This document shows, piece by piece, positions 17,426 to 27,368 of a stretch of DNA of 64,000 nucleotides. The position numbers were made by a program, and so were the translations under genes. The stretch covers positions 1,051,001-1,115,000 of the forward strand of contig NZ_CP085167.1 of assembly GCF_022788715.1 (NCBI RefSeq), in the 5' to 3' direction. Within the stretch, counting starts at the first letter, position 1; every line of letters starts with the position of its first letter. This stretch comes from Sulfitobacter sp. DSM 110093. Its GTDB lineage: Bacteria > Pseudomonadota > Alphaproteobacteria > Rhodobacterales > Rhodobacteraceae. A model generated the notes under the pieces. It worked only from the letters and a program-made list of their open reading frames with translations. It had not been told where the DNA came from and did no database searches.

Positions 17426-18354
17426 GCATCGGTGCCGTTGTCATCGGCCGCAACGAAGGTGCGCGTTTGGAGCGGTCTTTGCAGGCACTGATGGGGCAGG
17501 TGGCGCAGGTGGTTTATGTCGATAGCGGTTCAACCGACGGCTCTGTCGCCATGGCGCACGGGCTCGGGGCTGAGGTGGTTGAACTGGACATGCAACAGCC
17601 GTTTACCGCCGCGCGGGCACGCAATGCAGGCGTCGCGGCGCTGGAGGAGGGCATCACGCTGGTGCAATTCCTTGATGGCGATTGCATCTTGCAGGCAGGC
17701 TGGCTGGAAGCGGCAGAGGCGCATTTAGATGCCCATCCGCAAATCGCTGTGGTTTGCGGCAGGCGGCGCGAGGAATGCCCCCAAGCGTCGATATATAACA
17801 CGCTGATTGACCGCGAATGGGATACGCCGGTGGGAGAGGCCCAAGCCTGCGGCGGTGACGCCCTGATGCGCCTGCACGCGCTGCGCACTGTCGGCGGCTA
17901 CCGGGCAGAGATGATTGCCGGGGAAGAGCCAGAGCTTTGCCAACGTCTGCGCCGGGCGAGCTGGCAGATATGGCGTTTGGATGCAGAAATGACATGGCAT
18001 GACGCGCAGATCACGCGGTTCGGCCAGTGGTGGCGGCGCAGCTTGCGCGCCGGGCATGCCTTTGCCGAAGGAGCCGCGCTTCATGGTGCTGGCCCTGATC
18101 GCCATTGGGTGGCCGAGACACGCCGCGCCCTGCTCTGGGGGGCGCTTTTGCCTGCGGTGATCGTGTTGTTGGCGCTGCTGATGCCTTGGGCTGCGCTTAT
18201 TCTGGCCCTGCTCTATCCTATGCAACTATTGCGGTTGATCCGGCGGGGCGGGACGGCTTGGGCGGTGTTCACTCTGCTGGGAAAATTCCCCGAGGCTTTG
18301 GGCGTTGTGAAATACCATATGCGGCGCGATGGGCGGATTATCGAATACCGCTGA
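17422..18354 (+). CDS. Glycosyltransferase family 2 with C-terminal membrane helices
   Basis: The 310-residue protein has the GT2 fold: IGAVVIGRNEGARLERSLQA, VVYVDSGSTDGSV, and the DxD-type FLDGDCIL, with acceptor-side Glu in IAGEEPELCQRL. Two hydrophobic stretches after residue 235 (LLPAVIVLLALLMPWAALIL and nearby) anchor it in the membrane. It is coupled to the upstream transferase by an ATGA overlap. In context it assembles polysaccharide repeat units. Confidence 0.88.
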   Translation: MSIGAVVIGRNEGARLERSLQALMGQVAQVVYVDSGSTDGSVAMAHGLGAEVVELDMQQPFTAARARNAGVAALEEGITLVQFLDGDCILQAGWLEAAEAHLDAHPQIAVVCGRRREECPQASIYNTLIDREWDTPVGEAQACGGDALMRLHALRTVGGYRAEMIAGEEPELCQRLRRASWQIWRLDAEMTWHDAQITRFGQWWRRSLRAGHAFAEGAALHGAGPDRHWVAETRRALLWGALLPAVIVLLALLMPWAALILALLYPMQLLRLIRRGGTAWAVFTLLGKFPEALGVVKYHMRRDGRIIEYR

Positions 18355-18357
18355 CGC

Positions 18358-19119
18358 CTAGCGCATCCGCCATGCATCAAACGTGAGCCGAGGTAGGATT
18401 GCAAAACAGCGCGCATAACGCGGCACCATTCGGAGCGGGCTTTGCAGTGTGCGCCACAGCCATTCCAAAGACAGCATCCGCATCCACTTTGGCGCACGCC
18501 GCTGCCGTCTAGCAAGGAAATCCAACCCAGCCCCGACAGAAGCAAACCCCACCCCCGATGCGATCTCGCGCCCCCGCGCGGCGAGGATCTCTTGCTTGGG
18601 CGCGCCAAGCGCCAAAAAGCACAGCCGCGCACCGCTTTTCGCAATCTCACGCAAGGCAGCATCGGCCTCAAGGCTTGAGGGGGCAAATCCCATTGGTGGC
18701 GCTGTGATGTGACAAATTTCAAGGCCCGGCACCCGGGCTTGCAGCACTCGGGCGGCGCCGTTGAGCGCGCTTTGGTCACTGCCGAAAAAGGCGATGGGCA
18801 GCGATAGGTCCGCTGCCAGTTCACATAGCGGCAGGATCAGATCAGAGCCGGGCATCAACTCCACCGGCTGCCTTGCTAGCTGCGACAGCCAGACTATGGG
18901 GCGGCCATCCGCAACAATCAAGTCCTGCGCGCTATATGCTGCAGCGAAGGTTGGGTCGCTTGGCAGTTTTGTCAGATGGTCGAGGTTCAGCGTCGCGAGC
19001 GCGAATCCGTCTCCCTTGTCAAAGCGTTTGCGCAGGGCCTGAAACAATACGGGCCTTGTTGCCACATTAACCACCACGGCAGCGTCGCCTTTGCCATACT
19101 TCATAGCGCTTCTCGCCAA
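18358..19119 (-). CDS. WecG/TagA/CpsF-family glycosyltransferase
   Basis: The 253-residue protein matches the WecG/TagA family (GT26), which adds N-acetylmannosaminuronic acid, N-acetylmannosamine or a related sugar to lipid-linked intermediates. Recognisable are TLNLDHLTKL near residue 45, IVADGRPIVWLSQL, the Asp/Gly region AFFGSDQSALN, and the family signature LGAPKQEI near residue 173. It runs opposite to its neighbours and ends three bases from the upstream transferase. An ATG five codons later (19104) is an equally good start. Confidence 0.88.
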   Translation of the reverse strand: MARSAMKYGKGDAAVVVNVATRPVLFQALRKRFDKGDGFALATLNLDHLTKLPSDPTFAAAYSAQDLIVADGRPIVWLSQLARQPVELMPGSDLILPLCELAADLSLPIAFFGSDQSALNGAARVLQARVPGLEICHITAPPMGFAPSSLEADAALREIAKSGARLCFLALGAPKQEILAARGREIASGVGFASVGAGLDFLARRQRRAPKWMRMLSLEWLWRTLQSPLRMVPRYARCFAILPRLTFDAWRMR

Positions 19120-19298
19120 AGCAGCGCAAAGGTCACAACTTCGGTGGTGTGAAGATGGCCTTTCATGCCTCTGTTATCATGTGTCATTTTACAACCACGC
19201 CCATGCCAAAGACTGCCCGCCATGAAACTAGCGGGATGACAGTGCGCAGGCCAGATGGTAATTTACAGCGGCCAACGTTCGGCCCATGCAAGGACATC

Positions 19299-20741
19299 AT
19301 GCCTAACCCCATCGCCTATATGATGCTGCTGATCTGGCCCATTGTCTGTTTGGGCCTGTTTCGCAACCTGCCGCTGCAACGGGCACTGATCTGGTCGATC
19401 CTTGGCGGCTATCTTTTCCTGCCGCCGCTGACAGAGTTCAATCTGCCGCTGGTGCCGGGGCTTGATAAAGTGTCGATCCCCAACCTCAGCGTGCTGTTGA
19501 TCATCTGGCTGGGCACACAAGAAAAGCTTCGGCTTTGGCCTGCTTCGCGTATGGCGGGGCTGTTGGTCGTGGGATTTTGGTTTTCGGGCGTACCGACGGT
19601 TCTGAACAACGGCGATCCCATTTTGTTTCAATCGATCTTGGGGTTTGATCCGGTTGTCTTTCCGGTGGATGCTTTGCCGGGGCTGTCGATCCGCGACATC
19701 GGTTCTGTTCTGATCGGCCAGGTTCTGGTGCTCGTACCCTTTTTGCTGGCACGTCAGTTCCTTGCCGATGAGAAAGGGCTGCGCGAGCTTTTGTTGGCTT
19801 TTATGATCGGCGGGCTGATCTATTCTGTGCCGTCGTTGTTTGAAATCCGCTTCTCGCCGCAGCTAAACACTTGGATTTACGGGTTCTTTCAACACTCATT
19901 CGAGCAGATGATGCGCAACGGCGGGTTCCGCCCCATCGTCTTCTTGCCCCACGCGCTGTGGTTGGCATTGTTCATGTGTATTGCATTGGTCTCAACGGTG
20001 GCGCTGGCGCGGCAAAGCCCGGTTATCAGCCGATGGAAGATGTTGTTTCTGGCAGTCTATTTGACCGTGGTGCTGCTGCTGTGCAAAAGCCTTGCCTCTA
20101 TGGCCTATGCGCTGCTGCTGGTGCCGACGGTGCTGTTGTTGCCCACGCGGTGGCAAATACGGTTGGCGGTTGTCTTTGCGGCTGTTGCGATGATCTATCC
20201 TATGCTGCGCAACGCTGGTCTGGTCCCGCTTGAGGCACTTGTGGCCCAAGCCGAGGCGATCAGCGCAGAGCGGGCAAATTCGCTGAGCTACCGTTTCATG
20301 AACGAAGAGCAACTTCTTGAACGAGCGGCCGAAAAGCCGTGGTTCGGCTGGGGCGGATGGGGGCGTAACTTGATCCGGGATGCGACCACCGGCAGTATCC
20401 TCTCGATCCCCGATGGGCGCTGGATCATCGTATTCGGATCCTTTGGATGGGTTGGCTACCTGTGTGAAATGGGGCTGTTGGCATTGCCGATCTTCTTGAT
20501 GGGCCTATACCTCTACCGTCGTGGGGATGCAGGCCTATCCCCTTGGATCGCACCGCTGCTTTTGATCTTGGGGATTACCATGATGGACATGTTGCTGAAC
20601 GCGACGCTGACCCCGCTGACTTGGCTTACTGCCGGGGCAATCCTTGGCCATGCCGAGGCCCTAGCAGGCGCGCGGTCAGGTCTGAATATCGCAAGCGAGG
20701 TCACACCCCCCGTTATCGCGCGCAAGCGGACGGTTTTTTAA
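19299..20741 (+). CDS. Wzy-like polysaccharide polymerase (O-antigen ligase superfamily)
   Basis: The 480-residue protein has about 11 membrane helices, with a large periplasmic stretch before the last helices containing NSLSYRFMNEEQLLERAAEK and FGWGGWGRNL. That layout is typical of the O-antigen ligase/Wzy superfamily, whose members polymerise repeat units on the outer face of the inner membrane. It has no catalytic motif that would prove this. The start at 19299 has AAGGA five bases upstream; the 50 extra residues of the longer reading are not membrane-protein-like. Confidence 0.75.
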   Translation: MPNPIAYMMLLIWPIVCLGLFRNLPLQRALIWSILGGYLFLPPLTEFNLPLVPGLDKVSIPNLSVLLIIWLGTQEKLRLWPASRMAGLLVVGFWFSGVPTVLNNGDPILFQSILGFDPVVFPVDALPGLSIRDIGSVLIGQVLVLVPFLLARQFLADEKGLRELLLAFMIGGLIYSVPSLFEIRFSPQLNTWIYGFFQHSFEQMMRNGGFRPIVFLPHALWLALFMCIALVSTVALARQSPVISRWKMLFLAVYLTVVLLLCKSLASMAYALLLVPTVLLLPTRWQIRLAVVFAAVAMIYPMLRNAGLVPLEALVAQAEAISAERANSLSYRFMNEEQLLERAAEKPWFGWGGWGRNLIRDATTGSILSIPDGRWIIVFGSFGWVGYLCEMGLLALPIFLMGLYLYRRGDAGLSPWIAPLLLILGITMMDMLLNATLTPLTWLTAGAILGHAEALAGARSGLNIASEVTPPVIARKRTVF

Positions 20742-20900
20742 ACCGCGCGCTGATCACTGCGATGTGAAGCGAAATTGACGTTGCGGCACGCTCTCGGCTC
20801 ATTTTTGACAGATTTGCCTGTTGTATGCTGCACCCGAAGCTTAAATTGAACCTAAGAAGGCTCATCTCTGTGACCAAGCGGCGATGGGACATGTGTAGCA

Positions 20901-23900
20901 ATGAATAGCACGGACAGCACTCTTTCGCGCGATGATATCGCGATTGTCGGCATGGCGGTCACTGTTCCGGGGGCCGATGGGGTTGATGCTTATTGGGCGA
21001 ACCTGCGCGACGGCGTGAGCGCGCTTAAGCGGTTGGACGAGGCGCAATTGCGCGCGGCCGGAGAGAGCGTCGAGCGAATGGCACGGCCAAATTACGTGCC
21101 CGTCACCGCCGAAATGCCGGGCTATGACATGTTCGATGCTGAGTTCTTTGGTTTCTCTCCCAAAGATGCCGCAATCCTTGATCCGCAGCACCGCAAGTTT
21201 CTTGAAATCGCATGGCAGGCGATGGAGCAGGCGGGCCATATTCCAGAGACCCTCTCGGGTCCTGTAGGGGTCTATGCGGGCTGTGGCATGGGCAGCTATT
21301 TCTATTTCAACATCTGCTCGAACCCCGAATTGGTGGATGATGTAGGCATGTTCCTGCTGCGCCATACCGGGAACGATAAGGATTTCCTCTCGACCCGTGT
21401 GAGCCATGTGCTTGACCTCAAGGGGCCGTCGGTCAACCTGCAAACCGCCTGTTCCACGTCGCTAGTGGCGATCCATTATGCCGCACAGGCGTTGCGGTCG
21501 GGTGAGATCGATATGGCGCTGGCGGGTGGGGTGACGATCGAACTGCCGCAGGGCAGGGGCTATGAGTTCAAGGAAAACGAGATCCTTTCGCCCGACGGGG
21601 AATGCCACGCCTTTGACCACCGCGCGCAGGGCACCGTCTTTGGCTCTGGTGCAGGTGCCGTGGCATTGCGGCGGCTTGAGGATGCCATTGCCGATGGTGA
21701 TCATATCTGGGCGGTTATCAAAGGGTCTGCGGTTAACAATGATGGGGCGGCCAAAGCGGGATATCTGGCGCCGTCGGTCGATGGGCAGACGGCTGCCATC
21801 GCCCGCGCGTTGGATGCAGCAGGTGTCGCGGCCCAAAGCATCGGCATGGTCGAATGCCACGGCACGGGCACCTATCTAGGCGATCCGATCGAAGTCGCCG
21901 CGCTGACCCAAGCCTACCGGGCCGAGACGAAGGCCGAGGATTTCTGCCGGATCGGTTCGGTCAAAACCAACATTGGCCATCTGGATACCGCAGCCGGGGT
22001 TGCCGGGCTGGCAAAGGCCGCGCTCTCGCTGCACCATCGCCAAATCCCGCCCTCGCTGGGCTATGAGGCGCCAAACCCCGCGATCCCGTTTGATGGCTCG
22101 CCGTTCCGCGTGAATTACCAGCTTTATGATTGGCCCGCACAGGCAACCCCGCGCCGTGCGGCGGTTAACGCGCTTGGTGTCGGCGGGACCAATGCGCATA
22201 TGATCCTCGAAGAAGCGCCCGTGCGCAGGGCGTCCGAGGAAAGCGATTTCCCCTTCCATGTGCTGTGCCTATCGGGCCGCAATAAGGCCGCACTTGAGGC
22301 CAATGGCACCGCACTGGCCGCGCATCTACGTGCGCATCCCGAACAGCCGCTGGCCGATGTGGCATTCACCCTGAAACAAGGGCGACGCGCCTTTGACAAA
22401 CGCCGCGTGCTGGTGGCCGAAAGCCATGAAGAGGCCGCAGCGTTGTTGGAGAGTGGCGACAGCCGCCGCGTTTTTACCCATGACAATCTTGGTTCCGATC
22501 CCGAGGTCGCCTTCATGTTCCCCGGTGGTGGTGCGCAATATGCCGACATGGCCCGCGACCTTTATGAAACCGAACCGGTCTTTGCCGAATGGATGGACCG
22601 GGGGCTGGTGCATCTGGAGCCGCAGCTTGATTACGATATCCGCGCGATTTGGTTGCCAGAGCCTGAGGTCCGCGCCGCAGCTGAAGCCAAGCTGAAGCAG
22701 CCTTCGGTGCAATTGCCGCTGATTATGATCGTGGAATATGCATTGGCGCAGCTTTGGATGTCTTGGGGCGTGAAACCTGCTGCGCTGGTGGGACATTCCA
22801 TGGGCGAAAACGTTGCCGCCTGTCTGGCCGGGGTGATGCGTTTTGAAGAGTGTATCGACCTTGTTCTACTGCGTGGACGGCTGTTTGACGAAGTCCCAGC
22901 AGGCGGGATGATCAGCATCTCTGCCCCGCTTGAGCAGATCACACCGCATCTGGGCCAAGACCTTGATATCGCCAGCGTGAATGGCCCGGAACTGATCGCA
23001 ATTTCCGGTCCCGACAGTGCGCTTGTCGCCTTGCAGGAACGTCTGACGGCGGCCGGACTTGAGCACCAGAGGATCGCCATCGACATCGCCGCCCATTCGC
23101 GAATGTTGGACCCAATCCTTGACCGCTACCGCGCCTTTCTTGCCAAGCTGGACCTGCGCGTGCCTCAGATGCCTTTCCTATCAAACCGGACGGGGAAGTT
23201 GATCACGGCAGAGCAGGCCACAGACCCTGACTATTGGGTCGAACAACTGCGCCATACGGTGAATTTCGCCGATTGCATCAGCCACCTTACCAGTGATGCC
23301 CCAAAGGTCTTCCTTGAGGTCGGACCGGGCAAGGCACTGTCGGCTTTGGCGCAGATGAACGCGGATGTGGCACCGGGGCAGGTGATGTCGTCGCTGCGCC
23401 ACCCTGACCAGGAGATGGCAGATGATGCCTATTTCCTTGGCGTGATAGGGCGGCTATGGGCCTGCGGTGTCGAAGCCGACTGGGCGCAGATTTGGGGGGA
23501 GGCGCGGCGCAACCGTATGCTGCTGCCGACCTATCAATTCCAGCGCGCGCGCTATTTCATCGAGCCGGGCAAGGCCGTGCAAAGTTCCCCCACACCGCAG
23601 CTGCAGCGCGAGGATGACATCGCCAAATGGGGTGCCGTTCCCCATTGGCAGCCGCGCTATGCTGAACGCGACATGCGTGTTTCTAGTTCGCTTAACTGGT
23701 TGATTTTTGCGGATAAGGCCGGGCTGGGGGCCGAGGCTGCCGCGCGGCTTCGCGCAGAAGGGCACCGCGTTGTGCAGGTCACCGCGGGCGATGCCTTTGC
23801 CCGCGTCAGTGCCGATCAGTTTACCATGGCCGCTGAACAGGGCCGTCCGGGCTATGATCAACTGCTGACCGCCCTAGAGGCCGATGGGCAGATGCCAGAC

Positions 23901-26900
23901 CGGATCGCACATTTCTGGCTAACCGATGATACGGTGCAGCCGCGCCCCGGCTCCAGCAGGTTCGACCGCAATATCGAACAAGGGTTTTGGAGCCTGACGT
24001 GGCTTGCCCAAGCGCTGGCCGACGGAGAACGTGACGCACCGCTGCATCTGAGTGTTTTCACCACTGGGGCAACGCAGATTGGTGACGCGGCTCTGGCTTA
24101 TCCCGAAAAGGCGCTGATTTCCGGCCCTGTGGGGGTGATGGCGCGTGAACTGCCGGGGCTGACGGCATCGCAGATTGATTTGGCTGTCGCGCAAACTCCG
24201 GCGCAGGTGGGGTGGTTCGCAAAGCCCGTGGCCGCTGTGCCGGTAATCGACGCGGATGACCTTTTGGAAGAGCTTCTTGCCAGCCCCGCCAACCTTCAGG
24301 TCGCCCACCGTGCTGGCCGCCGTTATGAGTTGGGCTACCGCAACGCCGCGCTGCCACAAAGCGATTTACCGGGGTGGAAGGCGCAAGGAAGCTACCTCAT
24401 CACCGGGGGCTTTGGCGGCATCGGCCTGACCCTTGCGGCGGATATTCTGCACACCAAAGGCGCCCGCGTTATTCTGCTTAGCCGCGCCGCCCTACCGATG
24501 CGCCATGAATGGGAGAGCTATCTGGCCAGCCACGGCCCTGCCGATGCCACGGCCCGCCGTTTGCGTGCGGTGATGCGACTTGAGGCACAGGCCGTGCAGT
24601 CTGGCGGTGCGGTCGAGGTCGCCCGCGCAGATGTGGCGAACCTTGCGCAGATGCGTCGGGTGATCGACGACCTGACCACCCGTCATGGTGGGCTCACCGG
24701 GGTGATCCACGCCGCAGGCGTGCTGGACGACGCGCCGCTTCTGGCAAAATCCGATGCAGGCATCGATGCGGTGCTGGCCCCCAAGTTGCAGGGGTTGCGA
24801 GTCTTGGATCAACTTTTGCCGGATGGCGCGCTTGATCTGATGGTGTTGTTTGCTTCAACCTCTACGGCCACCCGCGCGGCAGGGCAGTTGGATTATGTCG
24901 CGGCGAATGCATGGCTTAACGCCTTTGCCCAATCGCGCCGGAATGCGCAGACACGCGTGGTCGCAGTGAATTGGGGTGTTTGGGCCGATGTCGGCATGGC
25001 CGCTGAAACCCTCAAAGGGGGCGGTGCCGTAGCGCTGCCCGCACGCGCGATCAATGCGGCGTTGCTTGAAACCGCCGGATCTGGCGATAGCGGCGCCCCT
25101 GAATTCATGACCGAAATCGCGACAGAGCATTGGCTGCTGGACCAGCACCGCACCAGCGACGGGCGCGCAATTATGCCCGGAACAGGCTATATCGAACTTT
25201 TGGCCGAAGCGGCACAGGCCCAAGGATTGGCCAGTTTCACGCTGCAAGACCTTTATTTCCTACGGCCCCTGCCGCTGGCCGATGGGACGCGGCGCAAGAT
25301 CAAGATCACCCTGCACCCCGAGGGCACAGGCTTTGCCACTGAACTGCGCAGCGCCTGTGTGGTGAACGGAAAAGCCGCATGGCAGTTGCATGTGCAAGCG
25401 CGTTTGATGCCTGCTGAGCCGAGTGCTGAAACACTTGACCTAGATGCTATCGCTGCCCGTTGCCCCACCGTTGCGCGGGCTGAGCCCGGTGATCGTTTGC
25501 CCGCCGCCCAAGAGGCGCATCTAAAGTTCGGCCCACGTTGGCACGTGTTGCAACGCACCGCCCTTGGGCAGGGCGAGGGGCTGGCCGACTTGCATCTGCC
25601 CAAGGCGGCGCAAGACGATTTGACCGACGGCCATCTACTGCATCCCGGCCTGATGGACATCGCCACCGGTTGGGCCATGGCGCTGGTCCCCGGCTATGCT
25701 GCGCGCCACCTGTGGGTGCCGCTGTCCTATGGTGAGATCACGCTGCACGCCCCACTGCCTGCCGATATCCGATCTTATGTGCGGCTGGTCGAAGGGGCGG
25801 CTGCGTCGGGCTTTGCCCGCTTTGATGTCACGATCACCGATGCGCATGGCGCACCCCTTGTCGACGTGCGCAATTTCGCGATGAAACGGCTCGAAGGTGC
25901 CTTTGCCGAGGTGCCAGCCCCCGATGCGCGCGAAGTGGTGTTTGAAGAGGGCGACAGTGCACCGACACTCAGCCCCGCCGAAGAACGGTTGGCCCGTATG
26001 GTACGCCAAGGCATCCGCGCGCTGGAGGGGCCAGAAGCCCTGCGCCGGGCATTGGCGCTGGACGTTCCGCAGGTCATGGTTTCATCCTTGCCATTGCAGA
26101 GCTTAATCGCACAGGCCGACGCCCCGGTGACGGAGGCTGCCCCCCAAGGGCAGAGTTTCGAGCGCCCGGATCTGGATGGCAGTTTTGTCGCACCGCGAAA
26201 TGCGATCGAAGAAAAACTGGCTGAAATTTGGTCGAACCTTCTGGGCGTTAGCCCAGTCGGGGTCGACGATAGTTTCTTTGACCTCGGAGGGCATTCGCTG
26301 ATCGCCGTGCGGCTTTTTGCGGCGGTGAAACGGGAGTTTAAGGTCGAATTCCCGATCTCTGTCCTGTTCGAAGCACCCACGATTGCCAAATGTGCCGCGT
26401 TGATCGCGGCAGAACGGGGCGATTTGGCCGACGCTGATGCATCAGACATAACGCCTGCTGCGCCTCAGCAGCGGTTCAATTACCTTGTCCCGCTGAACCA
26501 ATCGCGCAGCGATGCGACGCCGCTCTTCGTTGTTGCGGGCATGTTCGGCAACGTGCTGAACCTGCGTCACCTTGCCTTGCCCTTCAGCAATGAACGCCCA
26601 GTCTTTGGCATACAGGCCCGCGGGTTGATCGGGGACGACGCCCCGCATGAAGAGGTGCAGACCGCTGCCGCCGATTACATCTCCGAAATCCGCGCCCTAC
26701 AGCCCCAAGGCCCCTATCTGCTGGCGGGGTATTCAGGCGGCGGGATCACATCCTATGAAATGGCCCAGCAATTGAAAGCCGCAGGGCAGGAGGTGGCCGT
26801 CCTAGCGATGCTCGACACGCCGCTGCCCCTGCGCCCATCGCTCAGTAAGATCGACAAGACATATATCAAATTGGCCGAGTTCAAGCGCAAGGGGCCAGCC

Positions 26901-27368
26901 TATCTGCTGGAATGGGCGCGTAACCGTTGGGCATGGGAGCGCGAGCGCCGTCGCGCGGTGCCAGATGCGGGCGGTGAGGCTGAGGCAGGTGTCTCTTTCA
27001 ACAGCCTGCGCATTCAGGCGGCGTTCCTTCGCGCTGTAGGACAATATCAAACCCCCACTTGGGATGGCCCGCTAACACTGTTCCGGCCGCCGTTGGATCG
27101 CCATTGGGCGGTGTCCGGTGGCAATCACGTCACCGCCGAAAAGGAATATGTCTTTGAGGACAACGACTGGCGTCAATTTGCGCCGCGCCTGCAGGTGGTC
27201 GAAGTGCCGGGTGATCATGTCAGCATGGTCCTTGCGCCCAATGTGACCGTGCTGGCGCAAGAACTGGCCGAAGTCATCGCAGCGGCACTCTCCGAATACC
27301 CAGACAAGGCCGCAACACTGTCCGCTCACGCGGACAAGGCCCAACCTCAAGCAACGGCGGCAGAATGA
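20901..27368 (+). CDS. Type I polyketide synthase, KS-AT-KR-DH-carrier-TE
   Basis: The 2155-residue protein is a single complete extension and release module. The ketosynthase (about 10-440) has Cys184 in TACSTS, plus HGTGT and the NIGH histidine. The acyltransferase (about 455-890) has Ser633 in GHSMGE and His732 in IAAHS, fitting malonyl loading. A structural KR half precedes the ketoreductase, with nucleotide site TGGFGGIG (1168-1175) and Tyr1332 in DYVAAN. A dehydratase-like domain follows rather than precedes it, with His1416 and Asp1586 (HPGLMD). The carrier has Ser1799 in DLGGHSL. The thioesterase has Ser1945 (GYSGGG) and His2106 (GDHVSM). Carrier and TE look NRPS-like. The stop overlaps the next gene by four bases. 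A TTGACA at 20805 may belong to its promoter. Predicted output: chain plus one reduced, dehydrated ketide, released by the TE. Confidence 0.95.
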   Translation: MNSTDSTLSRDDIAIVGMAVTVPGADGVDAYWANLRDGVSALKRLDEAQLRAAGESVERMARPNYVPVTAEMPGYDMFDAEFFGFSPKDAAILDPQHRKFLEIAWQAMEQAGHIPETLSGPVGVYAGCGMGSYFYFNICSNPELVDDVGMFLLRHTGNDKDFLSTRVSHVLDLKGPSVNLQTACSTSLVAIHYAAQALRSGEIDMALAGGVTIELPQGRGYEFKENEILSPDGECHAFDHRAQGTVFGSGAGAVALRRLEDAIADGDHIWAVIKGSAVNNDGAAKAGYLAPSVDGQTAAIARALDAAGVAAQSIGMVECHGTGTYLGDPIEVAALTQAYRAETKAEDFCRIGSVKTNIGHLDTAAGVAGLAKAALSLHHRQIPPSLGYEAPNPAIPFDGSPFRVNYQLYDWPAQATPRRAAVNALGVGGTNAHMILEEAPVRRASEESDFPFHVLCLSGRNKAALEANGTALAAHLRAHPEQPLADVAFTLKQGRRAFDKRRVLVAESHEEAAALLESGDSRRVFTHDNLGSDPEVAFMFPGGGAQYADMARDLYETEPVFAEWMDRGLVHLEPQLDYDIRAIWLPEPEVRAAAEAKLKQPSVQLPLIMIVEYALAQLWMSWGVKPAALVGHSMGENVAACLAGVMRFEECIDLVLLRGRLFDEVPAGGMISISAPLEQITPHLGQDLDIASVNGPELIAISGPDSALVALQERLTAAGLEHQRIAIDIAAHSRMLDPILDRYRAFLAKLDLRVPQMPFLSNRTGKLITAEQATDPDYWVEQLRHTVNFADCISHLTSDAPKVFLEVGPGKALSALAQMNADVAPGQVMSSLRHPDQEMADDAYFLGVIGRLWACGVEADWAQIWGEARRNRMLLPTYQFQRARYFIEPGKAVQSSPTPQLQREDDIAKWGAVPHWQPRYAERDMRVSSSLNWLIFADKAGLGAEAAARLRAEGHRVVQVTAGDAFARVSADQFTMAAEQGRPGYDQLLTALEADGQMPDRIAHFWLTDDTVQPRPGSSRFDRNIEQGFWSLTWLAQALADGERDAPLHLSVFTTGATQIGDAALAYPEKALISGPVGVMARELPGLTASQIDLAVAQTPAQVGWFAKPVAAVPVIDADDLLEELLASPANLQVAHRAGRRYELGYRNAALPQSDLPGWKAQGSYLITGGFGGIGLTLAADILHTKGARVILLSRAALPMRHEWESYLASHGPADATARRLRAVMRLEAQAVQSGGAVEVARADVANLAQMRRVIDDLTTRHGGLTGVIHAAGVLDDAPLLAKSDAGIDAVLAPKLQGLRVLDQLLPDGALDLMVLFASTSTATRAAGQLDYVAANAWLNAFAQSRRNAQTRVVAVNWGVWADVGMAAETLKGGGAVALPARAINAALLETAGSGDSGAPEFMTEIATEHWLLDQHRTSDGRAIMPGTGYIELLAEAAQAQGLASFTLQDLYFLRPLPLADGTRRKIKITLHPEGTGFATELRSACVVNGKAAWQLHVQARLMPAEPSAETLDLDAIAARCPTVARAEPGDRLPAAQEAHLKFGPRWHVLQRTALGQGEGLADLHLPKAAQDDLTDGHLLHPGLMDIATGWAMALVPGYAARHLWVPLSYGEITLHAPLPADIRSYVRLVEGAAASGFARFDVTITDAHGAPLVDVRNFAMKRLEGAFAEVPAPDAREVVFEEGDSAPTLSPAEERLARMVRQGIRALEGPEALRRALALDVPQVMVSSLPLQSLIAQADAPVTEAAPQGQSFERPDLDGSFVAPRNAIEEKLAEIWSNLLGVSPVGVDDSFFDLGGHSLIAVRLFAAVKREFKVEFPISVLFEAPTIAKCAALIAAERGDLADADASDITPAAPQQRFNYLVPLNQSRSDATPLFVVAGMFGNVLNLRHLALPFSNERPVFGIQARGLIGDDAPHEEVQTAAADYISEIRALQPQGPYLLAGYSGGGITSYEMAQQLKAAGQEVAVLAMLDTPLPLRPSLSKIDKTYIKLAEFKRKGPAYLLEWARNRWAWERERRRAVPDAGGEAEAGVSFNSLRIQAAFLRAVGQYQTPTWDGPLTLFRPPLDRHWAVSGGNHVTAEKEYVFEDNDWRQFAPRLQVVEVPGDHVSMVLAPNVTVLAQELAEVIAAALSEYPDKAATLSAHADKAQPQATAAE

